Positions 21,067 to 33,640 of a stretch of 64,000 nt of DNA are shown here, piece by piece (position 1 is the first letter of the stretch; every line of letters begins with the position of its first letter). The notes beneath the pieces were generated by a model. The model saw only the letters and a list, made by a program, of their open reading frames with translations. It searched no databases and was not told the origin of the DNA. Source of the stretch: Euphorbia lathyris (taxonomy: Eukaryota; Streptophyta; Magnoliopsida; Malpighiales; Euphorbiaceae). The stretch lies in contig NC_088916.1 in assembly GCF_963576675.1 (NCBI RefSeq), positions 81,919,501 to 81,983,500 on the forward strand. Reading direction: 5' to 3'. The position numbers were made by a program, and so were the translations under genes.

Positions 21067-24000
21067 ATGAAAATAGACCCGATCATTCCCGAAGACCATG
21101 ATTTCGAACACGAGGTATTATTACGATCCAAATTTAATTTAAATTTACGTTTCTAGATTTTTTTTTTGTTGTTGTTGTTGAATTTGGCCTGAACGGGCGG
21201 CGCATGCTGCCCGTTCCATAGGCCGAACGGATGAACCACCCGTTCGACCTACGAAACGGGCAGCATGCGCCGCCCGTTCCTCCTACGGAACGGGCAGCGC
21301 GCAGCGCCCGTTCCAGCCGTAGAACGGGTAGTGTGAGCTGCCCGTTCCTACCCATGGTGGAACGGGCAGGCTGCCCGTTTAGTCTAAAAAAGGCCCGAAT
21401 TTTAATTTTTAACGGGCAGGCTGCCCGTTTAGCCTAAAAAAGGCCGGAACAAGCCCCGAATTTTAATTTTTTAATTTTTACACGTATTGTTAGGAACCGT
21501 TAGAAGATTGGAAACCCGACGGCATTGATTATAGTTCCCGTTTCATAACGGACACCATTTTCCCTTCGTGTCAAGATGATGTTGATTGGGCAAAACAGGT
21601 AGCTATTCAAAATGAATTTGAGATTATAATATCTTCACATAAACATGGGAGAAAGCAGAAGCTGTTGAGATATTCACGAGATGAACGCTACAGAGGGAGA
21701 ATGGATGAAGATACTTTAATAAGAAAAAGTAAAACTAAAACGTGCAGATGTAAATTTCAGATTAAAGCATATCAACATTCAGACCTTTCTGGTTGGGGGA
21801 TACAGACTAAAGCTGGGTTAACTGGTCAGCACAATCATATGTTACGTGTGTATCCAGAGGGAAGTTGGCAGATGAGCGGACTCAGTACCGCATCTAAAAT
21901 AATTGTGCGTGATATGAGTTCGGCTCAAGCAAAGCCCTGTGCTATTTTAGCAGCTGTTAAAGAAAAGCATCCCCAAGACAACCCAACAATTAAACACGTC
22001 TACAATTATATGGATAAGATGAGGAAGGATGGATTCGAAGGTATAGACCTGACTAGTCAGTTCTATCAGATTGCTCTCGAGAACAAGTATGTTCATTATA
22101 CGCAAGTTGATCCTCATTCTGGCGTGATAACTCATGTGTTTATGACACATCCAGAATCAGTAGATTTATTCAGGACATATTACTGGTACATCGGCATTAA
22201 TTCAATGTACAAAACCAACAAGTACAAAATGCCATTTGTTGAAATTGTTGGGATAACGCCATGCAATAACAACTTTAAGATCGTGTATGCCATCATTAAA
22301 GATGAGACTGAAGGGAGCTATCGTTGGGTCCTGCAGCGAATGAGGGTTTTGATGGGGTTTGATCTTAACCCGACTGTTATTGTTAGTGATAGGGAGTTGG
22401 GGTTGTTGAAGCCGATCCTAGAGGTTTTTCCACATTCGGCACACTTGCTATGCACCTGGCATATAAATAAGGATGTAGAAGATCAGGTGTACAGAATTAT
22501 GGGAGATAAATCATTTGCCACTAAATTCAAGAATGGAAAATGGAGAACAATAATACAATCTTTAACCATTGTGGCGTACGAGATAAATCTAAGCAAGATG
22601 AAGGATTCGATGAATAGGTACCAAAATCTTATCTCATACGTTGAGGAGACGTGGTTGGTGCATAAGGAGAAGTTTGTTGTTGCTTGGATGAAAGATTTCC
22701 TACATTTTGGCAACACAACTTCTTGTCATGTGGAGAGCGAACATGCGAGTCTAAAGCAATGGCTCAATACAGCCACTGGCTCCCTCGATAGGGTATGGCA
22801 GAAGGTCCATAAGCAGATAGAATCTCAGGCAACTAATATCAGGTATTTGCAATATGTTCTAATGCAATATGTTTATCTTCTTATCAGATATTTGTAATCT
22901 CAGGCAACTGATAATATGTTTATCTTTTTATCAGGTACATGCTTGAGCAGTCCAGGCTTCGTAAAGGAGTCATGTACTCCGAATTCCCACTTAACTACCT
23001 GGTCTGCAATGTCTCCCACCACTGCATGCAGTTGCTCAGTGAAGAGTTAGAGCGCATGAGAGGTTTGAGCCATAAAGTTAACGTGCTTTGCGGTTGTGTA
23101 TTGAGAACCTCTCATCAGATACCAAGTGCATGCGAGCTCAAACAAGCTTATGATCTTAACCGTATGATCAGTATTGAGAGGGTTCATGTGTTCTGGAGAA
23201 CACTTTTAATTAATTATGGTCAGACTGATGAAAATGAAGGGTGTAATGATCAGACGGAGGATCAAAGATATTTTCAATCCTTAGTCGACCAGGTCTCTAA
23301 AGGTCACCCAGCCTTGTTGCGGAACATTTTAATACTTATCCATGATCAACTGCACCCTGATGAAGCACATTACACTGAACCCGATGTAAAAATTCACGTT
23401 CAAGGATGACCTAAGGCGAGTAAATCCATAAAACGTACACCGAGTGCCTCGGAGTACAATGACACTCGTCGTGGACGTGCTCGTTCTACTAGTTCGTCTA
23501 TGAGTCGTGGTAGAAGTGGTAAAAGAAGCTCTTCATCATCTGTCCATAATGTTGCATCATCAGGTAATGTGTATTTGATCAACACAACTTGTTTTTGTAA
23601 TACAAATTTGCAATATCTAATTCATTTACACTTAACAGAAGTGCTGCGAGGGTTACAATATCTTATTTCACTCAATGCAGATGGAAATACATTTGACGTT
23701 TGTGATTTCATACATTCTAACAAAATAGTCGGGATCATTAAGCCCTACGTTGAATCATATTACGATGTCATCGATGATGGAAATTGTGGCTTCCGTGTTG
23801 TTTCTACCTATATTTTTGGTACCGAAGATTCGTGGCAAGCAGTTAGGCATAACCTTAGAAATGAAGTAATTGCTAACCATTTCCTGTATGAAAATGTGTT
23901 TATTGATGGTGTTGATGCAGCAATTAGTAGGATAGGTTGGGACGATGGAGGTTGTTCGCAGGACCATTGGATGCTCGTTTGGGATGACTTGTATCCAATT

Positions 24001-24309
24001 GCTACATTGTATAATGCTGCTGTCATGTTTTTTGGCTTCACGGGTGGGCAGACATTGCAGTTTTATGATACTGTGTTACCATTGTATGCCGCATCCACTG
24101 CTACAAAACTAGAACGAGAGATATGTATAGCTCATTTAGGTAATCACTGCCGACACTATATCCGTTTAAATTTATCTCCTAATTTTCTAGTACCCCCTAT
24201 ACTGGCATGGTGGTTTCAACACCATGATCGAAGCGTTGAAGGGTGGGAGTGCTTCTATGATGATAGGAGAGCACAGTGGAGAAGATTGGTTAACATTAGG
24301 GGCAATTAG
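21067..24309 (+). pseudogene. MULE transposase (MURA) with FAR1-like N-terminus and OTU C-terminus
   Basis: Inferred exons are 21067-21114, 21494-22842, 22935-23563 and 23639-24309 (899 codons). The N-terminus is a FAR1/WRKY-GCM1-like DNA-binding region with a CRCKF block and a later QHNH. The central MULE transposase domain covers about residues 240-440, with the YKTNKYKMP block, IVSDREL (D315), CTWH and VESEHASLK (E430). The first catalytic Asp, expected just before S.YKTN, is Asn252 here. The C-terminus is an OTU cysteine-protease domain with DGNCGFR and a later HYIRL. An in-frame TGA at 23407-23409 replaces the Arg of a GRPK-type motif (one C-to-T change). Transposase-OTU fusion is known in plant MULEs. 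This copy is read as inactive. Confidence 0.85.
21185..21465. repeat. GC-rich palindrome array in MULE intron 1
   Basis: About six palindromes of the form AACGGGC...GCCCGTT, with 19-24 bp arms and varied centres such as GCATGC and GCGCGC, sit in a row in an otherwise AT-rich element. Two near-identical units with AACGGGCAGGCTGCCCGTTT follow. The array lies between transposase exons 1 and 2. Confidence 0.85.
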
Positions 24310-24319
24310 CTGTTATTGT

Positions 24320-25430
24320 GTATTTTTTAGACTTTGAGTATTATATGTTATTGTTATTTTGTGAGAGTTGATTGTGAAATAGTTCTGGAATGATCCGGTT
24401 CTGTTTCAGTTAGTTGTATATATGTTATAGGTAGTTTATGAAAGAGTTTTGTAATGTTCTGGAATGATCCAGTTAAGTTTCAGTTAGTTGTATATATGTA
24501 ACAGGTTGATTGTCAAATACTTCTGTCATGTTCTAGAATGATCCAATTATGTTACAGTTAGTTGTAGCTATGTTATAGTTATGTTACAGGTTGAATGTGA
24601 AAATGATCCAGTTATGTTATAGTTATGTTTAGTTGAGTTACAAGTTGATTGTGTATGAGTTCTGTAATGTTCTGGATGTTTTCAGTTACAATTTTGATAC
24701 AGTTATGTTCAGTTGAGTTACAGGTTGATTCTGTATGATTTCTGTAATGTTCTGGATGTATTCAGTTACAGTTATGTTTAGTTGAGTTACATGTTGATTC
24801 TGTATGATTTCTGTAATATTCTGGATGTATTTAGTTACAGTTATGTTTAGTTGAGTTGCATGTTGATTCTGTATGATTTCTGTAATGTTCTGGATGTATT
24901 CAGTTACAGTTATATTACAGTTATGTTCAGTTGAGTTACAAGTTGATTCTGTATGATTTCTGTAATGTTCTAGATGTATTCAGTTATGTTTCAGTTATAT
25001 TCAGTTGCGTTACAGGTTGATTGTGTATGAGTTCTGTAATGTTCTGGATGTTTTCAGTTACAGTTATATTACAGTTATGTTCAGTTGAGTTATGGGTTTA
25101 TTCTGTATGATTTCTGTAATATTCTGGATGTATTCAGTTATGTTTCAATTATGTTTAGTTGAGTTACAGGTTGATTGTGTATGAGTTCTGTAATGTTCTG
25201 GATGTTTTCAGTTACAGTTTTGATACAATTATGTTCAGTTGAGTTACAGGTTGATTCTGTATGATTTCTGTAATGTTCTGGATGTATTTAGTTATGTTCA
25301 GTAGAGTTACAGGTTGATTGTGTATGAGTTATGTAATGTTATGGATGTTTTCAGTTACAGTTTTGTTATAGTTATGTTCAGTTGAGTTACAGGTTGATTC
25401 TGTATGATTTCTGTAATGTTCTGTAATGTA
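24320..25430 (+). repeat. Minisatellite array between the two MULE genes
   Basis: About a dozen units of 69-80 bp with the landmarks TGTATGATTTCTGTAATG, TTCTGGATGTATTCAGTTA and TTCAGTTGAGTTACAGGTTG. The first units (24340-24640) are more diverged. The array begins right after the transposase stop and ends before the PMD gene's 3' end. Confidence 0.9.
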
Positions 25431-25560
25431 AGTGAAAGACTTTTATTAATAGTTTTATAAAAAAAGTACTAAAGTACGTACTTATATAATTAAAGTACTA
25501 AAATACCTACAAATATAATCCGTACAACTATAATAAAAAGTACTAAGCTATAGTCACAAA

Positions 25561-28079
25561 TCACTTGGCCGAATGCCAAGCATCCATAATCTGGTCGTAC
25601 GACTGCCTCCACTCAGTCGCAACATCCTCATCAAGAAGGTTCATCGTCTCCAATGCACCTTCACCCCAGTTAGCTAAACGGCTAACCCACTGACAAAAGA
25701 AAAACCAAAAACTTAATAAATATCATTTCATAAATGGAATTTTATATTTGTAGATCAGTTGATTAAAACTAAAAGCACTTGCAACTTCACTGTTCGAGCG
25801 AGTATGAATAGTCGGTGTGAGTGCAGTCATCTCCGATAGTAGATGAGGGTGTGAATGACGGGTGTACCAATGCATGTACTGCTCCTCACAATCCGAAGGA
25901 GTCCGTGCTGGAGTGAATCGAGACAATACAAGCACGACTGCCTCAGGATACGAGTCCCAAATATCCTGCACCATGTCGGCGGGCATCTCTACCCGATACT
26001 TCAAGCTGGACCAGGGACGTACGGCCTTGAACGGCCTCAAGATCGGTCTGGGGATGGTCTGTACTTAACCAAGCTGGCGAAGGCATCTCCCTGGCATATA
26101 CGGCTCGATCACATCCTGGTATCGTATCCATCCAGCGTATGTCATCCTCGGGGTACCTGTAATGGCATCAGGACCATACGGCATCCACATCACCTACAGA
26201 TGTATACAACGACATTAACATACAAGTAATACAAGTAATGACATCGGTTTATTTAATTAAATAGAAATTGTACCTCATCCGCAGTCAATCTATCAAGCCG
26301 AGCGCGATATAATCTCAGCCGATCCTCACTCTTCTCCAACTCTATAGATGGCCATATGCAAGCCCTAGAAAGATCCGGGTCCACTGTAACTCCCTCCCAA
26401 TGAGGCTTGAAGCACGTGAAGTACTTATAAATCCATACCTGAAGCAGTGTCAGACAACCCGTGATCTGCCCGCAGTCTCCTCTACTAGCAATACCTAGAT
26501 GACGGTATAGATATGCTAGTGCAGCCGAGCCCCACGAGAGTCCAATGGCTCCAGCTGCTGAGTCCTGCACCTCTAGCAGGCAGGAAGGTCGAATGCAGTC
26601 ACCACTCTTGTCTACGAACAATATGCAATCGAGCATAAAAAACGTCCAAGTTGTAGCTTGTGCATCAGGAATCTGATCTCCTCAACAATACTCCATGACA
26701 GAAGCCACTCGTATACCGCCGTTAAAGTAGTGACCGACCAGCAACTCAGGTCGAGTCATCCCAAACAACTCCATCACACAAGACTGAAGCTCATCCGTAC
26801 CCGCCTCAGCAGTCACCATAGCCCCATCTATGGGGATGTGCAAAATCTGCCACACATCATGCAACAGAATGCTCATCTCACCGAACAGCATATGGAATGA
26901 TGACGTGTTTGGCTGCCACTGCTCTGCAAAAGCCACAATCAGAGGCGCATCGATGTGGGCGTACATGATACCTAGTAGATGGGATAACCCAGATGACTCT
27001 ATACGCGATTGGATCTCCCTAGAAGCACCACTGTACTATCAACGCAGCTTCCCACAATAGATTGAGCGTTTATGACACCTGAGGATGCCCCTATCCTGCC
27101 CGCTCCAGATAGCATAGGCAATATGTCCCAGAAAGCTCGGGATCACAAGACCATCAGCTGGACCCCCGGGGACCGGGGTCTTCACGATCCAGTCATCCTC
27201 TCTATCACTCCTCGAGCGTTTGCAGCTACCTAAAATTACAGTAAACGAATTTCAAAATATTCGTATATTTTCTACTAATCACGAATAAATCACATAATAA
27301 TAACTAAATTTAAAATTCTCACCCGAAGACGACCCTACTGCAGCAGAAAAACGTCAATCTCGACCCCTCGTCACTGTCCCAAGAGGTACTAGGACAGAAT
27401 CAGCACTCTGAAGAGGCATAGAGTCATCTCTGTCCATCTCCACAGCATCAGCCACCTCCTGACATCCAACACGCTCATCGTGTGCAGTCTATGCCCTCCG
27501 GGCATCCTCCATCAATCTCTACTTCGTCCGCAGCCTCCGAGCAAAGGCAGTAACAACACGTGAGGATGTATGCATATGTCCAGAACGCGCCTCAGCAATA
27601 TCATCCTGTAAAAAAAAATTAAAAAATGCAAGTAAATAAAACAATTTTTATTTATTATACTCAATTTCTCATTTTTCGGTTTTTTACTATTTCGGGCCAG
27701 CCAACGGGCGGCCCGAATAGATTTTTTTTTTTTGAAAAAAATTGAAAAACGGCCCGTTTTTTGGCCTAAATGGATGTCACGTTCGTTTGGTCGTAGGGCC
27801 AAACGGCCAGCGCCCCCATTCCACCTTATGGTGGAACGGGTGGGGCACCACGTTCCACCTAATGGTGGAATGCATGGTACGGCCGTTGTCACCATGGGCA
27901 GAACGGACAGTTCATGCGTTCCGTCCATGGTGGCAACAGCATGGCGCACCCGTTTAGCACGAAAAAACCGAGTTCTGCCTCCGAAATTAGAGGCGAAACT
28001 CGTGATTTCGTTCAAATTTTAAAAAAAAACTTACCGGAACCTTCATCAAGCCTTTTCTCATTCCTTGCTTTGGCGCCAT
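25561..28079 (-). pseudogene. Plant mobile domain (PMD) gene carried by the MULE, broken
   Basis: Read leftward. Exon 1 is 28079-28035 (MAPKQGMRKG...), with donor GTAAG. Exon 2 starts at 27605. The PMD core lies in 26970-26270, with MYAHIDAPLIVAFAEQW, TSSFHMLFGEMSILLHDVW, ILFVDKSGD and SWGSAALAYLYRHLG blocks. A C-terminal part (WMPYG..., IEPYMPGRCLRQLG) lies about 26180-25780. The last exon is 25689-25561, ending HSAK. The core is the family form of PF10536 proteins such as MAIN/MAIL1. In-frame stops include 27519-27521, 27489-27491, 27354-27356, about 27036-27041, and one after VMEYC near 26682. Most are explainable as C-to-T changes of CAG or CGA. Middle exon limits are approximate. Confidence 0.78.
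27685..27965. repeat. GC-rich palindrome array in intron 1 of the MULE PMD gene
   Basis: Inverted words such as AACGGGCGGCCCG, GGAACGTGGTGCCCCACCCG and TTCCACC..GGTGGAA cluster here, related in style to the array at 21185-21465. This array lies in the corresponding first intron of the opposite gene, so the element has one near each end. Confidence 0.75.
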
Positions 28080-28235
28080 GTCGTTTTAGGTCATGTTTTT
28101 TTGAAAATCTTAAAAAGCTGGAGAGGATTTGAGATGTTTTGAATTTTTAGTTTGAAATTATGAGGATGGCATAAATGTCAAAAGGGAGCGGTGAAAAGTA
28201 AACTAGGAGCGGTAAATAGCAGTTCACTTTATTTA

Positions 28236-28687
28236 TGATAAAAAAACTCAATAATTAATATAAAAAATCTAATTAAGTCATTTGTCTCCTGAAATTATCT
28301 AAAAAAATTTAATTGTCCTTTTGAATTTTTGAAGTATGATTATTTAAAATATTCTGATAGCCCCTTTAACTTGTTTAAAATATAGTCAAGTAATCATTCG
28401 TTTACAAAGAAATAAGCTGCATACAGAAATTGAATTACACACGTTTTGAAAAAGTCAAACAATCAAGATTGGGGTATGAGAGTTTAATATAAAAAGACAT
28501 GTTTTACACTTTAACCAGTAAGAACTCTTTTTAATATGTTTTAAACTATTTTGTGAATTATGTAATAATATTTTAAGACGTATGCAACACACTTTCTGCA
28601 TGCAGTTTACTTTGTTACAATATAGTGATTAACAGTAGCGAATCTCCACCTTAGGATTTTAATCAGCCTAGATCTAACGGTGAATGA
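28236..28687 (+). repeat. Dispersed repeat fragment (family also at 33790-34020)
   Basis: This stretch has the layout CATTTG...CCTGAA..., then AGCCCCTTTAACTTG..., then an A-rich tail. It aligns along its length with 33790-34020 at moderate identity and in the same orientation. No coding sequence. Confidence 0.5.
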
Positions 28688-28852
28688 CCAAATTCCAGGA
28701 CCGTCCTTGGATATGGACAGGAGGGGTGTCTGCCCAGAGCCCAAGGGATGGAAGGGCCCCAAAAATAATATTTTTTCTAAAAAAATATTAAAGTTAAATC
28801 TTAAAAGATGTAACTGTTACAGAAATACTCTTAGGCCTAAACAATTAGGAGC

Positions 28853-31800
28853 CACTACGCCAAAACCCTCTTCAGATGATGGTTAAAAACCATCGTCCCG
28901 CACGATATAAATCTGTCACAGGGCTCGCTGCCGTCTGTTAAGGCATCAGACGACGGTCACGTTCTGTCATCCGTAATAGCCTCACATGACAGCGACCAAA
29001 TAGTGACCTGTCATCTGACCACTAATTATATGACGGTTTATCTAATAACAATTGTCACCGAATATATGTTCTCATGACACCATTTTTAAATAATATGTCA
29101 AAATATTAAGTTAAAATGGAGGTGTTATGTTAATGTTATGACAATTTTTGTTTTCTCGACTGTCATCATAACGTAATTCACATGATATAATTTGTATTAA
29201 ATTTTGTCATTGGAACGTAATTAGTATGGCAGTTTGTTATCAGTTCTGTATCGTTAGATAGAAAGTAAGTTGACATTTTCTTATAAGAATTTTGTCATTT
29301 TTTTTTGTTTTTACCTCTTCCATGAACCTGTATATATAACCAAAGTAGATTGCAAATAATGTGCAAATAACCTTTATATATAACAATAAACTTGTACATA
29401 TGTGAAGATCACAATCCTAACCAAAGGTTTCTCATTACAAAACTAACATTTAACTATATAAGAAGCCTAAACACCTAAACCTTGAATCTCCTGACTTGTT
29501 ATGTCCATTCTTTGCATGTTTCCTTCCATCCCTTTTGCTCCCTGCAACATAAAATACACAAGTTAATTGAGTGATGAACTTAATGCCAAGTGCCTCTATT
29601 GTGCCACACACTTTAATAGCGTAATTAGAGCCATTATATGTAATTCATATTGACATAAACCGAGGGTAAAAGAAACGGCTCACTAGAGATGCATGAAATT
29701 CTGATAGCACATAATCCACAGTTTATTGAAAATAGTCCAATCCGTTCTTAATGCCTAAATTGATACCCTTTTTTAAACGTGAAGCCTATATCGGTGTTAT
29801 TTTGTACGTGGAGCCTAAATTGATACTTCCCTAAAAACCATAAACCTATTTTGGTACCTTATCCTTGCAAATTGGGAAAAGCATGCAGCAATTGCAAGGT
29901 AAACTCAGCTGAGTAAAGCATAGAATTCTGAAACTACACTAACTGACAATGCAATATGAGCTCGATCTAATTTTTTCATAGACTACAAACGTACCTTTCA
30001 GATTCATTGATCGACCAAATATTAACCTAATGACGTATCATGTATGGTATTAATTGTATAATGCAAAACTATCATCATAATAGACTTGAATCAGATCATC
30101 TGTAAACAAAAGAGAATAAGCACTACTTCATACTATGATCAACTGTATGGTGTATGGAAAATATTACAGTATTTAGGAGTTGCAAAAGGTACTATAGGGA
30201 TAAAATAGAAACTAAAGGAAATAGTAGTAGTGCAAGATAATTTAAGCAAATGAGCAAAAGTAGGAATTGGAATAATGCTTGAGATTCGAGAACCTTGAGG
30301 CATGATTCTAAATTGTAGAAGGTAAAAGGATAGTTATAATTACCTCAACGTTTTGGAATTCTCTAATATCCAACTTTGTCCTATACCACAACCCCAATTA
30401 AGATTTCACAAATACATAATTGTTTAGTCAACTACATTTCACAAATAAACATGACTCAACATATAAGAAATAAACTAACAGGTCAGGTTCAAAAATTTTG
30501 TATTTCAAAGAAACAGAACATTCCCAGAAAAATGAAATCAACTTGAATTGCAATGGTTGTTTGATTCATTAACTCTTGAAAGCTACCTTTGCTTCATTAA
30601 CTCTTGAATTTCAGAACATTCCCATAGAACATATTCTTGTTTTATGATGCCAAAGATATATAAAGAAAACTAACTTTGCTTCATATTAAAAAATAGAAGA
30701 TATTTGTCTGTACAAAAAACAAAAATTTACTTACTCATTTGTCTTTTTTCCAAGCCAGAATGAGATATTGCCATAAACTATTAGAATGCTGATTTCTAAA
30801 TCCTTGGGCTTCTTATTTAGATTCTGTAAGATTACATAAACAAAAAAAAAATGTTAGGGAAGAGAGGGTAACCTGGAGAGTAATATTGATGGTGTTGTTG
30901 CAAGATGAGCCAACTTTTAAAGTCACTCAATAATATCTCACAAAGCACCAGAGCTGAGCCAGAGCCTAACAGAAATCACACCAAATCTATAAACAACAAA
31001 GCAAATAACAATTAAAAAAATTCAAAATCTAAAAGCAAATGAATCAAACATATTCAGTATAATGCTTATCATCAGGAGCTACGTAAATATTCACAAGATC
31101 TGAATCACAATGAGTAACTTTCGTGCCTGAACATCAACATAATAAAATCCCTTTATCTTTTATAGAAAGAGTCATAAAGCATAAGATGATTCAGAACTGC
31201 TCCAGTACTACGTCCCGGCACTGACACAACTCAAATAACAATTATATTACACAGAAAAACGGAAGGTGTACAAGTGTAATGAAATCTACGTAAATAGTGG
31301 CTCTTGGTTTCAGGAATATAGCAAGTAGCACTAGCATTCGTTGCTTCAAGCCCCCTAATCAAATCCAACAACCACTTGTAAGTTAAATAGTTGCAGGATG
31401 AAGTGCAGCTTCCTGAAACTCAAAATCTGGTACTAAATGGGTATACATGGGTAACCTATTAAAACACAACAAACAAGCATGAACATACCATAAAAATTAC
31501 AAATTTAACACCAAAGGCATGCCATGTTCATGTACAATACCACGAAATTAAATAAATTCAATTACTGAAATTCAAGTTTCCTGTACTGATTGTTGCAAGT
31601 TCCATATTCCTGTCAAACTTTATTCATGATCTTATTATAGCTGTCAAAGTATATTTTATATATATATTATTATTAAATAAAAAAAGCAATACAAATGTTT
31701 ATTTCATTTGTATGAATATAGAGATAAAACTACACATGGGTAAGAAGTTGTCTAGTCTTAGTTCAACATGTTAAAACAGCTTGAAATGGAGGCTGTTATC

Positions 31801-32953
31801 CATTTTAATGGCTCTTTGTTTGCAAAATGATCAATTTTATGATTATGGCATGTTATGCCACCTACACAAGTCAATATTACATCTATCTGCACATACCAAA
31901 AGCAATCTAACTAAAGTAAACTCATCAGGATCCATTCCCGTTTCTCTCATCTCTAAATAATAAAAAATCTTCCCTGTATGAACCCATTTAGGAGTATCCA
32001 ACAATCATAGAATTCTTAGAAACTAAAGTCCCCTAGGACATATTATCAAACAATTGGCGGGCAAAATGTAAATCCACATCCAACATATGCATTTATTAGA
32101 CCGTTTTGCATGTAAACATGAGAGCCAAAACCCAACTTCTCATAATGACCATGGACAAACAAGGCTAACCAAAATGCTGGTTCAGAAGCACACGCTTCAG
32201 TATTAAAGGGAAAGTGAACTGATTTGGTGAATGACCCGAATCAATCATAATTTATGCATAGAACTGATAAACTCATAATAGATTAGAGAGACAAAAAGAT
32301 TAACAGAGAAAAATCATTAAGCAAATGAAATCCACAGTTAGCAGAGACAGAAGAAGAAGAAGGATAGAGAGGGATATATACCTTCAAGTGGAATCGTCGT
32401 ACAGAAATATAGGAATTAGCATCTCTTCTCTAACCAGACTGCAAAGAAAGCGGCTCGTAGTTACAGTGGCAGAAATATAGGCTCATTCCGCGAGAGTTTG
32501 AAGAACTGGAAAGATCTAGGGTTTGAGAGGGTTTTGAAATGGGGGAAGTGAGCTTACTGGTGGCAGTGATGGAGGCCACAAGACAAAATGAGAAATTAGG
32601 TTTTCACTTTGGCTTTTATATGCTATCTAAAAGATTGTGCGCGTTAAAATTTTAGGAACTTTTTGCTCCCCCGCTTTTCTAATATTTGGTTGCCGCTTTT
32701 TTTATTTTCGTATAACAATGACAGTCATTTATTCACAGTGTCGTCTGATGGTTAAGTGACTTTTCCATAAAAATCGTGTTCTTTTGGGATGACAGCAAAC
32801 TGTAATCGTAACGTCATCTGAGAATCGAGCGCATTTTTTTTCCGCCTTCAGATGACATAGAGTTAAAATACTGTCACGAAAACTATTCAGACGACACGGA
32901 AACAAATGTCTGTCATATATCTTGTGTCATGTGAAAGGAAAAATGGCATAGTG
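28853..32953. mobile_element. Non-autonomous CACTA (En/Spm-type) element nested in the hAT
   Basis: The ends are CACTACGCCAAAACC on the left and CACTATGCCATTTTTCC read from the right. Both are followed by subterminal copies of TGTCATCTGA/CAGACGAC-like words (28870-29290 and 32720-32930), as in CACTA elements. Flanking trinucleotides are AGC and AGT, not a perfect 3-bp duplication. No open frame above 60 codons was found across the whole 4.1 kb. Near 32350-32560 the minus strand resembles a leader exon (AAACCCTAGATC, then a GAAG|GTATAT donor), so a non-coding transcript is possible. Confidence 0.85.
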
Positions 32954-33119
32954 AGTGTACATTTAAGCATAAGAGAGGAAAGAGTTTTTTTATAAAAAAA
33001 ATACAAAAATTAAAATCTCAAAAGATGTCATGACAATAAATATAATTCATAGACCTAAACAGTCACAACATACAAATTTATGATTAATTTTTCGCATGTT
33101 GATGCATATGATGGTTCTT

Positions 33120-33420
33120 CAGAAATAAAAGTGTTGCAAATTCTTTGACCAAAATTATTGATGTTAGCATTTGAAATTTTTTTAATTTGTCAAAGTAGCA
33201 TATTATTATCCAAATATTTCAATTTCGTTTCGAATCCTCTTAACTATGTCAAGACTGTTGTATCTGCTGAAAGAATATTTTCGGAGTTAAAATTATTGAA
33301 AATTTATTTAAGATCATGAACATCTTAAAAAAGATAAAATGTTGAGAGAATATTGATGCAATACTATTTTTTAGTGATTTTGCATCTAGAATGCTCATAG
33401 ATAATATTTTGTATGAGCAA
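33120..33420 (+). pseudogene. Relic of a hAT transposase C-terminus
   Basis: At 33263-33316 the frame reads SAERIFSELKLLKIYLRS and then a stop. This is the conserved start of the hAT dimerisation region (family form SAERSFSKLK.LK.YLRS). Preceding and following bases give further family-like fragments (ILLTMSR, DFASRML) in shifted frames. It confirms the element class from coding sequence. Confidence 0.75.
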
Positions 33421-33640
33421 TTGATATTTGATTCAAAATAAAATAACTTATTTAGTTGAAATTTGATGTTTTTATTAGATCCATTGTTACGTGTAATAAA
33501 AATGTGTTATTTTTAAGTAATTTTTGTTTTACATTATTGATTTTTTTACATTATTTTTTACTTGTACTTATTTATTAGGGCATTCATTCGGTACTTCGTC
33601 CCTAGGCCTTTAGAAACCCAGGATCGGCCCTGCCAAATTC

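Larger units (their letters stand above)
20931..28226 (+). mobile_element. Complete Mutator-like element (MULE), 7.3 kb, two convergent genes
   Basis: Flanked by a perfect 9-bp duplication CTTTATTTA (20922-20930 and 28227-28235). The terminal inverted repeats are diverged over about 100 bp; the best core is TACCGCCCCTAATTTACTTTT on the left against TACCGCTCCTAGTTTACTTTT from the right. Inside, a transposase gene runs rightward (21067-24309) and a plant-mobile-domain gene runs leftward (28079-25561), with a tandem array between their 3' ends. Each gene has a tiny first exon close to its TIR followed by an intron holding a GC-rich palindrome array. Both genes carry nonsense changes, so the copy is probably inactive. 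Confidence 0.92.
28696..33632 (+). mobile_element. hAT transposon with 8-bp target duplication
   Basis: Perfect 8-bp direct repeats CCAAATTC flank it (28688-28695 and 33633-33640). The TIRs are CAGGACCGTCCTTGG on the left and CAGGGCCGATCCTGGG from the right. An 8-bp duplication and CAGGG-type ends define hAT. Its own sequence is only about 0.8 kb, because a 4.1-kb CACTA element fills the middle. A transposase relic remains at the right. Confidence 0.92.
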
